DNA of 64,000 nt from Mucilaginibacter defluvii (GTDB taxonomy: Bacteria > Bacteroidota > Bacteroidia > Sphingobacteriales > Sphingobacteriaceae): the NCBI RefSeq assembly GCF_039543225.1, contig NZ_BAABJI010000001.1:461193-525192 (forward strand), given 5' to 3'. A model generated the notes under the pieces. That model worked only from the letters and a program-made list of their open reading frames with translations, ran no database searches and had not been told where the DNA came from. This document shows, piece by piece, positions 28,398-37,179 of this stretch. Every line of letters begins with the position of its first letter. The stretch's first letter is position 1. A program made the translations under genes and the position numbers.

Positions 28398-29083
28398 TGA
28401 ATAGTGATTATGGCTGGCGCCCAGTTTAATGATCCGCAGTCAGCACAATCGGATGCTGCATTTTTTGCTTCCGTATGCCCGCAATTTGCGCATGCTACTT
28501 CATCACTCTTTGCCTGCGTATTGATCAGCCGTTGATCGTCCGGTGGTAACAAGGGCAGGCCATATCGGGGTGTCTTATACATATAAATGCTGAATAGACC
28601 GTTTGATTCCAGGTACACCCGCTTAACCATGCCCAGATTGAATACCTGGCTGCAGCGCAACTGGCCGAAAAGCTGTTGGCGGGATATACGGCATTTTTCC
28701 ATTTCTTTAAGCTGTAGCCTGCCATCTTTAACCAGCATACTCAATTCACCCTCCGTCAGGCGTTGAATGGTGGATGACTTGAAGCTCCACCAGCCCACAA
28801 AACGCTGTACCGTTAGGGTGAACAGTAAAATTGCTGCGCTCAGCAATATGCCCCGGTCCGGTACCTGCATGGCTACCGATACGATGGCGCCCAGTGTGAG
28901 CATGATTGTCATCTCCATAATGGTGAGTTGACCGCTCATGCGCTTGCCCAGCCAGCGTATGATAAACAATAAAAACAGATAAATGATCAGGGTCCGTAAA
29001 ATGACTTCCGGCAGAAAGGCCGGGGGCGCCTCGCCAAAGAGGATACGCTGTAAATCGGATAGGTGGATTTCTTCTTTTTTCAC
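28394..29083 (-). CDS. DUF421 membrane protein with zinc ribbon, paralogue of the next gene
   Basis: 229 aa with the same architecture as 27705-28397: three helices, DUF421 domain (LVKDGRLQLKEMEKCRISRQ, LGMVKRVYLESNGLFSIYMY) and C-terminal CANCGH ... CADCGS ribbon. The opening DLQRILFGEAPPAFLPEVIL matches DWQRIWIGEVPEMYFVELII in the neighbour. It is first in the three-gene operon and presumably arose by tandem duplication. The two may form a heteromer (inference). Confidence 0.85.
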   Translation of the reverse strand: MKKEEIHLSDLQRILFGEAPPAFLPEVILRTLIIYLFLLFIIRWLGKRMSGQLTIMEMTIMLTLGAIVSVAMQVPDRGILLSAAILLFTLTVQRFVGWWSFKSSTIQRLTEGELSMLVKDGRLQLKEMEKCRISRQQLFGQLRCSQVFNLGMVKRVYLESNGLFSIYMYKTPRYGLPLLPPDDQRLINTQAKSDEVACANCGHTEAKNAASDCADCGSLNWAPAIITIQ

Positions 29084-29469
29084 GTATTCAGCCAGTGCAA
29101 AAGAAGCACCACGAAAATCTGTCTTATTGATTTACAGGGAAAATAATTAATTATAAATAAAAAACTTAATAAAGTTACCTTAAGTGTATCGAAGTAGATA
29201 CAGCAGTGTATGGTCTGTGGGATGCACATCTTTCATCTGCGTTGCACATATAGAGCATTTGATAATATTTGATGAGTGCTGGATTGAGGAGAAATATCTA
29301 AATAATGATGCTTACACCCTCTTGTTATAGCTTTCCTGCATACAACGTTTTTTTGTCTTAAATAAAAATTAAACAATTTACTTATTGATTTATTCTACCT
29401 TATACATTAGTGAAATTGCTTATCCGCTCATTGCTAACTATTCACACATTTGTCATTTAAAATTTATCT
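29084..29469. other. Intergenic region between divergent genes
   Basis: 386 bases, A/T-rich, between the divergent DUF421 operon and the SemiSWEET gene. It should hold promoters for both, but I could not fix a convincing pair of Bacteroidota promoter elements. No small gene seen. Confidence 0.4.
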
Positions 29470-29742
29470 ATGGATTCTCTTGAAATATTAGGTCTCATCG
29501 CCGGAATATGTACATCGACAGCCAGTATTCCTCAAATAGTTACTACAATAAAGAAGAAGAAAGTAGCCGATGTGTCGCCATTTATGTTTTTGGTATTGCT
29601 GGCCGGGAATGTATTGTGGACATGGTACGGATTCCAACGGAGTGATTTGCCCATTATAGCAACGAATCTCTTCTCGGTGTTAATGGACATTGTAATGTTG
29701 TTTCTGCGTTTTAAATACCGCAACGAAAGGGTAGAGCACTAG
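29470..29742 (+). CDS. SemiSWEET-family sugar transporter
   Basis: 90 aa, three transmembrane helices (~5-25, 38-56, 64-82) with TASIPQIVTTIKKK carrying the PQ motif of SemiSWEET/PQ-loop proteins. Such proteins work as dimers and carry sugars by facilitated diffusion. Monocistronic. Placed near the GH13 operon, which could supply small sugars. Confidence 0.85.
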   Translation: MDSLEILGLIAGICTSTASIPQIVTTIKKKKVADVSPFMFLVLLAGNVLWTWYGFQRSDLPIIATNLFSVLMDIVMLFLRFKYRNERVEH

Positions 29743-29986
29743 TTTTTACACGTTTGTAGTCGTCCGTACGTTAATTGCATTATTGACATCACATATACTG
29801 GTTATTGAAGATACATTGCACGTCTTATAAAAATGCAATGTTAGGTGATGGGGAATGATTTGCGTTCGTTTAAGACATCCACTTTAAAAAACGACCTCCG
29901 TGCAAAGTAACGAAGCGCAAACAGGAACGCTGACCAACGGTGCCACCGTCATCAATTATCCAAGTCGTTCCGGTGGCGCGTACGTC
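29743..29986. other. Non-coding stretch with a short coding-like relic
   Basis: Around 29896-29994 one plus-strand frame reads SNEAQTGTLTNGATVINYPS before a stop. It is protein-like but has no start, so it may be a fragment of an exported beta-rich protein. Nothing else recognisable. Confidence 0.3.
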
Positions 29987-30160
29987 TCACTGTAGGACGG
30001 CAGCATAAGTATATCCATCAACGTGTCTGCAGCGGAATGTTCGATGTTTATCTTCGCGTAGCGTCATCTTCGGGCCCAAAAGAAAACAGTGAATATTGAC
30101 GGTACCAGTTACTACATCGATTTTGCCCAGGCTAGAGTGATTAAAATTTACCTTATACAT
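29987..30160 (-). CDS. Possible small protein overlapping the preceding gene's end
   Basis: From the ATG at 30160 the frame encodes 57 aa containing LGKIDVVTGTVNIHCFLLGP and MTLREDKHRTFRCRHVDGY. The start overlaps the stop of the gene at 30153 by eight bases (ATGTATAA), consistent with coupling. No family recognised, and it could be a chance frame. Confidence 0.3.
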   Translation of the reverse strand: MYKVNFNHSSLGKIDVVTGTVNIHCFLLGPKMTLREDKHRTFRCRHVDGYTYAAVLQ

Positions 30161-30401
30161 GCCCCTTATTATCCCAATGATCTTTTGTGATTGTACCTGC
30201 AGCATCGGTAACAAGACGCCTTGCAAATCGTTCACCTTGTATTCGCCCTTTATCGTCTGCTTTACCTAGAAATAACAACACCGGACGACCAACTTCATCT
30301 GTTTTAAACGCCAGGTCATAACGGCCCATTACCCGCTCAATTATGGTGTTAGGTTCATAAGTTTTATCCAGTATTTTTTGAATGTCTTTTCCAAGTTTCA
30401 T
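30153..30401 (-). CDS. Small hypothetical cytoplasmic protein
   Basis: 82 aa, no signal or helix. The sequence (KILDKTYEPNTIIERVMGRY, GRPVLLFLGKADDKGRIQGE, ERFARRLVTDAAGTITKDHW) looks like a compact charged single-domain protein. Not recognised. It lies downstream of the alcohol dehydrogenase in the same orientation with a ~60-base gap and may share its transcript. Confidence 0.5.
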   Translation of the reverse strand: MKLGKDIQKILDKTYEPNTIIERVMGRYDLAFKTDEVGRPVLLFLGKADDKGRIQGERFARRLVTDAAGTITKDHWDNKGHV

Positions 30402-30460
30402 ATTGTATTTAATTAAGGGATCAACAGATATTAATTGGAGTAAGCGTAAGTACGCACATC

Positions 30461-31513
30461 TTACACTTTAAGCGCTACAAAAATTGCACCGCTACCTTCT
30501 TTATCCTCGGCGGTTTCAAATGCCTTATTAATTTCATCTAAATTAAAGCTGTGGGTAATCATTTTTTTAGCGTTCAGTTTGCCTTTTGCCAGTAAATCCA
30601 AGCACATTTTCATTTCTGACTGAATACCCCAAAACGAATAACTTGCACTGGGGATAATATTGATCTCTGACTTTTGGATATGCTGCCATTCCAGCGGAAT
30701 AGCTATTTCTCCTTCGTCAAAGCCACCTACAATTACTACCTTTCCGCCAATGCTTGTAAGCGCTACCGCTTGCGGCAAGGTTTGAGGCATTGACTGGCCT
30801 CCGGCGCATTCAAACGCTATATCTACACCCTTACCATTGGTGTATTCCATCACTTTTTTAACCGGATCATCATTTTTGGAGTTGATTACAAGATCAGCAC
30901 CTAACTCTTTAGCCATGGCCAAAGAAGAGTCGACCATGTCAACAATAATAACTTCCGCTCCACTTAGTTTAGCCAGTTGAAGCTGCCCCAGACCAATAGG
31001 GCCGGCACCTATTACAGCTACTACATCGTTTAGCTTTATACCACTTAATTGAATGGCATGCATACTTACGGAGAAGGTATCAAGCAAGGCCGCTTCTTCA
31101 AAGCTGACATGTTCAGGCAATAAATGTAATTTTTCCGCCGGAGCCATTAAAAACTCCGCAAACGACCTGGACACAGTTTCCATCCGTACTTTGTACAAGT
31201 TAGGGCAAAGGTTGTATTGTTGTACCTGGCACCATTCACAAGTGCCATCGCCAAGCAGGGTTTCAACCACCACGCGGTCGCCGGGTTTAACTTTGGTTAC
31301 ATTGCTGCCAACTTCAACCACCTCGCCGGCAAGTTCGTGCCCCATAATTTTATGGGTGAGTTGGGGTTCAGCTTTTTTCCAGTGCCGTAAATCAGTGCCG
31401 CATATGCCGGTAACACGTATTCTTACTAGTACCCAATCCGGGTTGGGTATCTCCGGTTTTTCAACATCTTCAATGCTGAAGCGTCCATCTTCTGTTTTTA
31501 AGGCAGCTTTCAT
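30461..31513 (-). CDS. Zinc-dependent medium-chain alcohol/polyol dehydrogenase
   Basis: 350 aa. GroES-like N-terminal domain with catalytic zinc ligands in TGICGTD and MGHELAG, structural-zinc cysteines in GTCEWCQVQQYNLCPN, and an NAD(P)-binding fold with VAVIGAGPIGLGQLQLAKLSG (~165-185). Nearest group by pattern is sorbitol/threonine dehydrogenase. The substrate is unknown. Part of a same-strand cluster with an MFS transporter, an SDR and a 732-aa glycan-type enzyme. Confidence 0.85.
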   Translation of the reverse strand: MKAALKTEDGRFSIEDVEKPEIPNPDWVLVRIRVTGICGTDLRHWKKAEPQLTHKIMGHELAGEVVEVGSNVTKVKPGDRVVVETLLGDGTCEWCQVQQYNLCPNLYKVRMETVSRSFAEFLMAPAEKLHLLPEHVSFEEAALLDTFSVSMHAIQLSGIKLNDVVAVIGAGPIGLGQLQLAKLSGAEVIIVDMVDSSLAMAKELGADLVINSKNDDPVKKVMEYTNGKGVDIAFECAGGQSMPQTLPQAVALTSIGGKVVIVGGFDEGEIAIPLEWQHIQKSEINIIPSASYSFWGIQSEMKMCLDLLAKGKLNAKKMITHSFNLDEINKAFETAEDKEGSGAIFVALKV

Positions 31514-31531
31514 AATGTTGGTTATTAAGTT

Positions 31532-31720
31532 TTATTGTTCTGATTCCGTTGTATCAGTATCGGCTTGCTGAGGTTTATTATCTTCGTTGGGCGTATTTCC
31601 ATAGCCATTGTTATGTTGCTCTCCGGTTGCCTTACCCGCTTCATTGGGTTGCGTTTCATTAAGATTTTCTCCTTTTTGCTGCTCATTACCTTGTTGGGGA
31701 GCGTTTTGTATTGATTTCAT
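31532..31720 (-). CDS. Small disordered polar protein
   Basis: 62 aa made almost entirely of Gln, Asn, Glu, Gly, Thr and Lys (NAPQQGNEQQKGEN, QQADTDTTESEQ), with no hydrophobic core. A protein of similar make-up lies at 36805-36990 at the other side of the same cluster. Such hydrophilic short proteins are seen beside stress genes, but the function here is unknown. Confidence 0.55.
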   Translation of the reverse strand: MKSIQNAPQQGNEQQKGENLNETQPNEAGKATGEQHNNGYGNTPNEDNKPQQADTDTTESEQ

Positions 31721-31764
31721 ATTGTTGTTACTAGTTTAATTAAGTGTAAGAAGTGTTAATTCGG

Positions 31765-33060
31765 CTATAATTCTGCTGGTTCTTTTAAGGCGTTTGATGC
31801 AATAGGCGATACTCGGGAAGCCTCACACCATTCTCCATCTTTTAAAATGGATCGTGCAACAAACACCGAGAAAAATTGTACTATGGCTACCGCTAACAAA
31901 GCGTATCGTAAGGCAGTGTCTTCGCCTGCATACCTGGCTGTAAAAATGAATAGCAGGCAGCCGAAAAGGCGGCCAACATATAGCCCTGCTTCATGGCTGA
32001 AGATGTAAGCAAATTGATTACGTTTTTCTTTAGCGGCCACACATTCAATTACACCTAACTGGATTGGGAAGTAAGCCAGATCAAGCAAGGGACGGGCAAA
32101 CACCAGGCATACAACAAAAATAATGGCCCCCAAAGCATCAAACCTGAACATATTAATTGCTGAACCTATGACAAATAAGCCAAGCCCGACAGTAAATATT
32201 TTTAAGCGGTGCTCCGGCTTTGCCATACGTCCAAGTAAATACAACATTATTGCCGATAGAAGCGACCCGCTTGACTGGATAGAACCAACTGAACCTTCTG
32301 CACCTACCAAACGCATAATAAGCATTACCGGGGCAGCAATTATAAAACCTTGAGCAACGCCTTTAAGCGCTGCAAGCGCAAGCATTTTATCCCAAAGCCG
32401 ATGAAATTGAAAATACAGAAAACGGGCATTAGGCGGGTTAACGAAATTGCCCTTACCCGTAATATAAGATGCTATAAGGGTTAACAAAATAACCAGTGCC
32501 GTTAGGATATGATAGGCGCTGTTTAAACTGCCGCCCAGCCAACCAAGTTTTTGTGTAGCGGCTATAAAATAACCAGCCACCAATGGCATTACGATAGATG
32601 CAATTGTGAAAAAGAACGTTTCCAGCCCGTAATAGTAATTTCTGTTGTAATCTGTTGTAGTAGTTAACGCTAAAAACACACGGTTTGCCCAGAAAAAGCC
32701 GTAGGACAAACCCATGATGAAGCCTATAACCGCTACGCCAAGCATGTTGATATCATTAAAAAGCATCATCACCGCCATATCTACACCGCTTACAATCATG
32801 CCAAGGGCGTAAAGCCGGGAGATAGGGAAGCGGCGCAGCAGGAAACCATTGATTGCAAAAGTGATAGGTATACCCGTGCCTTGCGCTAACTGATACACCA
32901 TTACCAAGCTTACATCATTTGATTTGCGAATGATGTATGCGCCGATGAAAAGCTCAATAACAGGCAATGCGAACGCGTAAGCCATATTGGTTAGCAACAG
33001 CATACGCATTTGCTTTGGCTGGCTGTAAAAGTGCTGAATCTCTGCCCGGAGCTTTCCCAT
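31765..33060 (-). CDS. MFS transporter
   Basis: 431 aa, about twelve hydrophobic helices in two blocks separated by a cytoplasmic loop (~205-225: KGNFVNPPNARFLYFQFHRL). General MFS fold. YGFFWANRVFLALTTTTDYN recalls uncharacterised sugar/metabolite MFS groups. Sixteen bases downstream of the SDR gene, so co-transcribed. Likely moves the compound handled by the dehydrogenases (inference). Confidence 0.75.
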   Translation of the reverse strand: MGKLRAEIQHFYSQPKQMRMLLLTNMAYAFALPVIELFIGAYIIRKSNDVSLVMVYQLAQGTGIPITFAINGFLLRRFPISRLYALGMIVSGVDMAVMMLFNDINMLGVAVIGFIMGLSYGFFWANRVFLALTTTTDYNRNYYYGLETFFFTIASIVMPLVAGYFIAATQKLGWLGGSLNSAYHILTALVILLTLIASYITGKGNFVNPPNARFLYFQFHRLWDKMLALAALKGVAQGFIIAAPVMLIMRLVGAEGSVGSIQSSGSLLSAIMLYLLGRMAKPEHRLKIFTVGLGLFVIGSAINMFRFDALGAIIFVVCLVFARPLLDLAYFPIQLGVIECVAAKEKRNQFAYIFSHEAGLYVGRLFGCLLFIFTARYAGEDTALRYALLAVAIVQFFSVFVARSILKDGEWCEASRVSPIASNALKEPAEL

Positions 33061-33075
33061 TCCGAATAATCAATT

Positions 33076-33837
33076 TTAAATTATTTGCAAATGGGGCTTC
33101 ACTTTAATTTCTACCACATCGCAACGCATTGGTTGCGATAGGGCATAGAATATGGATGCCGCTATGTCTTCGGCTCTAAGCATTTCAAGGTCTTCGATTT
33201 TCTGTTGCTGATCGGGCACAGATACCGGCTGCATATCAGTGCCTGTAGCACCGGGTTCAATCAAAGTTACTTTGATGCCCAGCTCATTTACCTCTTTGCG
33301 TACACTTTCTGAAAAGCCCTGTATAGCAGCCTTGGTAGCCACGTAAACTGAACTGTCTTTCTCGCGTACATCAGCACTCATGGAACCTACATTTATAATG
33401 TGGCCGCTTTTTTCTTGCTGCATTCTTTTGATGGCATGATGCGTGCAGGCGATGTATCCCGTAATATTGGTATTGATAATTTGATGCCAGTCTTTATACT
33501 CACCATCGCTCACACCCTGAAAAGCAAGTGCCGCGTTGTTGATCAGTATATCCAGGCGGCTAAAATGTTTATAGGCTTCTGCAAATAACTCGTTAATGCC
33601 CTGCTCTGTAGCCATATCAGTAATAATCCCTTTTAAAATAATGCCTTTGCTTTCGGCATCACTAAGGGTATCCTTTAAATGATTTTCATCGAGCCCGGTA
33701 ATCAATACATTGGCACCCCGGTTAGCCAGCAATAAAGCGGTGGCCCTGCCTATACCTGTCGTGCCCCCGGTTATAATGATGTTTTTTTCTTTAAGTGATG
33801 TTAAAGAGCCGTTGTTTACTGATGTTTGGTTATTCAT
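33076..33837 (-). CDS. Short-chain dehydrogenase/reductase (SDR)
   Basis: 253 aa classical SDR: NAD(P) loop ITGGTTGIGRATALLLA (~20-36), NNAA at ~97, catalytic Ser in VGSMSADVRE and Tyr/Lys in SSVYVATKAA. All catalytic residues are present. It starts 12 bases after the 732-aa gene's stop and precedes the MFS gene, forming a three-gene operon. Confidence 0.88.
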   Translation of the reverse strand: MNNQTSVNNGSLTSLKEKNIIITGGTTGIGRATALLLANRGANVLITGLDENHLKDTLSDAESKGIILKGIITDMATEQGINELFAEAYKHFSRLDILINNAALAFQGVSDGEYKDWHQIINTNITGYIACTHHAIKRMQQEKSGHIINVGSMSADVREKDSSVYVATKAAIQGFSESVRKEVNELGIKVTLIEPGATGTDMQPVSVPDQQQKIEDLEMLRAEDIAASIFYALSQPMRCDVVEIKVKPHLQII

Positions 33838-33849
33838 AAGTTTCGTTAC

Positions 33850-36048
33850 TTAATCGGTCCATGAAATAATTACTTTTTGATTGCCATGCAGTTCAAATTC
33901 ATGCAGGCCTTTTTTGCTTTTTTTACTTTCAATCTCTTGCTGATCATTGGCATTGCCTGTCAATACTTTGAACGCTGGCAGTTTCTGATTGTCCGTATTT
34001 ATGATGCACAAACGGCAGCTAAGCTGCTCGCTGCCCAATAAATTGAAGTGCAGTGTGTTACCTTTAATGATAGGATTTGCGGTAGGATAATCAATAAATA
34101 CCAGGAAGTTTTGCTCTGGTATCCTGAAATAATGCCGCGGAACGATGCCAAAAGCCAAGCCTGCACCGTAGACTTCCTGACCAACAGCGCCGGATTGTTC
34201 CCAGCCATCATGTATATCTTCAAGTGCTACCCATAAATCAGGATCTACTTCACCGGTCTTAACGTCCTGGCTGATCATCTCCTTAGGTAACATCGGCGGA
34301 TAGTAGAATACGGCTCGGGCTATCATGTATTTAATAAACTCGGCCAGCAGCAGCGAAACAGATGGCAATATTTTTAATCCGTACGAATAGGTTAAAAATT
34401 CATGAAAGCCGGCGAATGCTTCAACCTCTTCATACACTGCTGTGTAAGGCGCTTCATTAAGTGGGTATAAAGCAAAAAATGTAGAAAAGTTTTTACTGTA
34501 ACCATAATTGCAATCCCAAATCGCCATGTTTTTAAATACATTGGCAATGAGCAAATAACTTAAATCATGATAAAGTTCTTTACCGGTTTCTTTATAAAGC
34601 CTTATCATGGCTTTGGCAGCGAAAACCGTATTGTTTGCCTGGTAAAATACTTCAAAGCCCCATTGCGTGAGCGATTCGGCAGCTTTTTCGGCTTCTTTAA
34701 AGTACTTGTCGTCTTTAGTCAACTCCCATACCTGCAACATAACATGAGCATACAAACCGGCAACATCTTTCTCACCGCCTTCACCCTCCTTAGCCTCAGC
34801 CTTTATGGTTTCCAGCGTTTCAATGTTATAAAACACCGGCCACTTATAGTCAAAATGCTTAGCTATTTTTATAGCGTATTCAACTGATGGGAGCAATAAA
34901 TCTTTAGCCATCTTATCGCCGGCCAAGGCCATTCGTGCTAAGTTTAACAGTGGGTGGTGCAGGTACCAGGAGTCCATTATTTTAGGAACCTTTTGCTCTT
35001 CAGATTGATCGAGCATATGCTCTTCAGACGGTAGCCAGCGCATGACCGTGCCCAATTTCTGATCAAAAAATGCAGGTAACCCGCCTCGTATGTCTTCTTC
35101 CAACGGATGTTTTTCGCCGCTCCATTTTATATATTCCTGAACAGGTAATAGTACTGCTAACTGTACCATAATCTCCGGCGGGGTATTATAATCGCATACA
35201 TAGGCATTTAAATAAGGGTGCCCGCTACGGTGCGACCAGCATCCTTTGTTGTTTTGCAGATCGTGTAAAGCTTTCTGCAAAATGTCCGGATAGTCGTGGT
35301 AAGGGGTTTCCGGTTTAGGCAGATAGGGGTATACCTGCCCTAAAGCATTTAAAAAACCTTTTGAAATCTCAAATTGGTTTTCCCCAATGTCAGTAGTTAA
35401 ATGAACCCAGGCATCAGATATTACATACTTCTTTTTAGCCTGTAGTGGTTTATTTAAGGCTGCGGGTAAGCTCAAACCCAGTTCAGGCCACCGTCCGCCA
35501 ACCACACCTGATGCTGATGTTTCGGTATCATTATTATAATCAGCCAGCGCGGTAAGGTTTTGAAAGTATAAAAATGAACCCGCTTTAGGTTTTGTATAAC
35601 CGGCATAGATAAGTCCGGACCGACCGCCGGTTTGCGAAACATAAATTACTCCCTCCGAGCCTTTCTTATCTTCAGGAACAAAAACATCACGAGGCCAAAA
35701 AGGCACAAATAATTCCCTGCCAGGTGTAAAGGTCACCGTATAATGCAGTAAAGGAGCATCACCTTTTAAAAAAGATAGTTCAACATTGAATTTACCGGCT
35801 GAAGAATGCAGTTGCAGGTTAACCCCATTTTCTGTTTCCTCTGTTTTATCAAGAATGATGTTATCAGGTGAATAAGCGGTACGAAAAGCCATATTGGCAC
35901 CACCGGGCCATGTAACTACTATCCAAAGAGAATCGGTTGATTTTTGAACGTCAAAGAAAAAATCTTTTACAGTTATGGTAAAAACAGGTTCATTACTTTT
36001 TTTAAATTGTTCGGCAGCAGTAGCCGCCCATGCAGATACTCCGGTCAT
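33850..36048 (-). CDS. Large uncharacterised protein, probable (alpha/alpha) toroid glycan enzyme
   Basis: 732 aa. An N-terminal beta-sandwich (~1-210, with GVIYVSQTGGRSGLIYAGYT) is followed by a helical region (~240-590) with repeated helix pairs (HHPLLNLARMALAGDKMAKD, AGLYAHVMLQVWELTKDDKY, YHDLSYLLIANVFKNMAIWD) typical of alpha/alpha-barrel glycoside hydrolases, lyases and epimerases, then a small beta domain. No catalytic signature is certain. No obvious signal peptide from the chosen start. A more upstream in-frame start is not available. Linked to SDR and MFS genes, so perhaps sugar or uronic-acid metabolism. Confidence 0.5.
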   Translation of the reverse strand: MTGVSAWAATAAEQFKKSNEPVFTITVKDFFFDVQKSTDSLWIVVTWPGGANMAFRTAYSPDNIILDKTEETENGVNLQLHSSAGKFNVELSFLKGDAPLLHYTVTFTPGRELFVPFWPRDVFVPEDKKGSEGVIYVSQTGGRSGLIYAGYTKPKAGSFLYFQNLTALADYNNDTETSASGVVGGRWPELGLSLPAALNKPLQAKKKYVISDAWVHLTTDIGENQFEISKGFLNALGQVYPYLPKPETPYHDYPDILQKALHDLQNNKGCWSHRSGHPYLNAYVCDYNTPPEIMVQLAVLLPVQEYIKWSGEKHPLEEDIRGGLPAFFDQKLGTVMRWLPSEEHMLDQSEEQKVPKIMDSWYLHHPLLNLARMALAGDKMAKDLLLPSVEYAIKIAKHFDYKWPVFYNIETLETIKAEAKEGEGGEKDVAGLYAHVMLQVWELTKDDKYFKEAEKAAESLTQWGFEVFYQANNTVFAAKAMIRLYKETGKELYHDLSYLLIANVFKNMAIWDCNYGYSKNFSTFFALYPLNEAPYTAVYEEVEAFAGFHEFLTYSYGLKILPSVSLLLAEFIKYMIARAVFYYPPMLPKEMISQDVKTGEVDPDLWVALEDIHDGWEQSGAVGQEVYGAGLAFGIVPRHYFRIPEQNFLVFIDYPTANPIIKGNTLHFNLLGSEQLSCRLCIINTDNQKLPAFKVLTGNANDQQEIESKKSKKGLHEFELHGNQKVIISWTD

Positions 36049-36129
36049 GTCATCATTTTTTATAGTTTATAGAATAGGTTTAAAGGTTAGGATTATTCGC
36101 CTATCCTGTTAGTTACAAAACTGATATTG

Positions 36130-36172
36130 ATACAGTAAAAAGAGTATTTACTGAATACTCTTTTTACTGTAT
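36130..36172. terminator. Strong hairpin terminator
   Basis: Perfect 19-base stem: 36130-36148 pairs with 36154-36172 around TACTG, with a run of five A/T at the mid-stem. It separates the DUF4142 gene (stop 36231) from the 732-aa gene and is symmetric, so it could act on either strand. Confidence 0.7.
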
Positions 36173-36230
36173 GCCTAAATAATATGATTGATGGAACAAA
36201 TCTTCTGATCAGGCAATCGTTCTCTGTTTG

Positions 36231-36773
36231 TTATTTCAACTGCGAGAGCAGCAATCGCCCGCGTTCGGTATGCTCCTGTATGGTTGCCAATGCAAGGCTT
36301 GTAAGATGCTTTACATGCACATCACTGCTGGAGTTTTTATACGCGGTAACCGCATCCTTTAATTTTAGATGGGTGGTTACCTGGCCCTGCATAAATGCTT
36401 TATCAAACGCGGCGCCGCTTAGCTTTTGCAAGCTAGCAAGCAAAGCTTTTCCTTCGGCATCAGGTGTTGCAGTAACGCCCATTTCTTTTAATATCATGCC
36501 CATGGTTTGTTGTTCGGCCGCTTCAAACTTCGCGAACAATTTAACCTGAGCGTTTGATGCCTTAGTAAGCGCAAGCTGGCTGGTTTGTAATGATGCTGTT
36601 CCTAAAGCGAGGATACGCGCAGCTGCCGGATCGGCATAATCAGCTTTATCTGCTAATGCAGCGAAAGGATTTAAAACAGAACTAAAAAAAGTTGCCGCCG
36701 TGCCCAGTATAGCGGCACCTTTAACAGATTTACTTAAAAACGAGCGGCGTGTGTTGTAGGTGTTGTTTTTCAT
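36231..36773 (-). CDS. DUF4142 ferritin-like exported protein (Tat signal)
   Basis: 180 aa. NTRRSFLSKSVKGAAILGTA is a twin-arginine signal, giving a periplasmic four-helix DUF4142 protein (~45-180: LTKASNAQVKLFAKFEAAEQ, QGQVTTHLKLKDAVTAYKN). DUF4142 proteins are ferritin-like and common near stress genes. The final residues run to the stop without an anchor. It is followed by a strong terminator and preceded by a small disordered protein. Confidence 0.8.
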   Translation of the reverse strand: MKNNTYNTRRSFLSKSVKGAAILGTAATFFSSVLNPFAALADKADYADPAAARILALGTASLQTSQLALTKASNAQVKLFAKFEAAEQQTMGMILKEMGVTATPDAEGKALLASLQKLSGAAFDKAFMQGQVTTHLKLKDAVTAYKNSSSDVHVKHLTSLALATIQEHTERGRLLLSQLK

Positions 36774-36804
36774 AACGTAGATAATTGTTTATGTGTTGAT
36801 TTAT

Positions 36805-36990
36805 TTATTCTGTGGAATCTTCCTGATCGCCTTTTGGGTCAGATGCCGGCGATTCTTTTAATTTTTCTAATTGCTCATCATTATTTGCCCCATTAATAAT
36901 CTCCTCTTCGGTTTGATGAGTTTCTTTTAACCCTTTCTGTTTTTCCGGGCCGGCACTGCTTGGCCCGGCTTGGTTTCCTTGCTGGTTCAT
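36805..36990 (-). CDS. Small disordered acidic protein
   Basis: 61 aa: MNQQGNQAGPSSAGPEKQKG followed by Glu/Lys/Asp-rich sequence, no hydrophobic segment. Similar in composition to 31532-31720. Same orientation and 31 bases upstream of the DUF4142 gene, so probably co-transcribed with it. Unknown function. Confidence 0.5.
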   Translation of the reverse strand: MNQQGNQAGPSSAGPEKQKGLKETHQTEEEIINGANNDEQLEKLKESPASDPKGDQEDSTE

Positions 36991-37179
36991 ATTATTCCGA
37001 TTTGTTGTGGAACATTGTATGTTTTTAAAATGTTTTAATTAGAAATTAAATTATTCATGGAACAACAATATGATGGATGTTTTTATTTCTTAAAATGACA
37101 ATAAACCATAATCCGACTTAATATCAGATTTTCCTGCCAAAATCATGATTTTTGTCCTTTACTGCTTTTTTTAAGCTTT

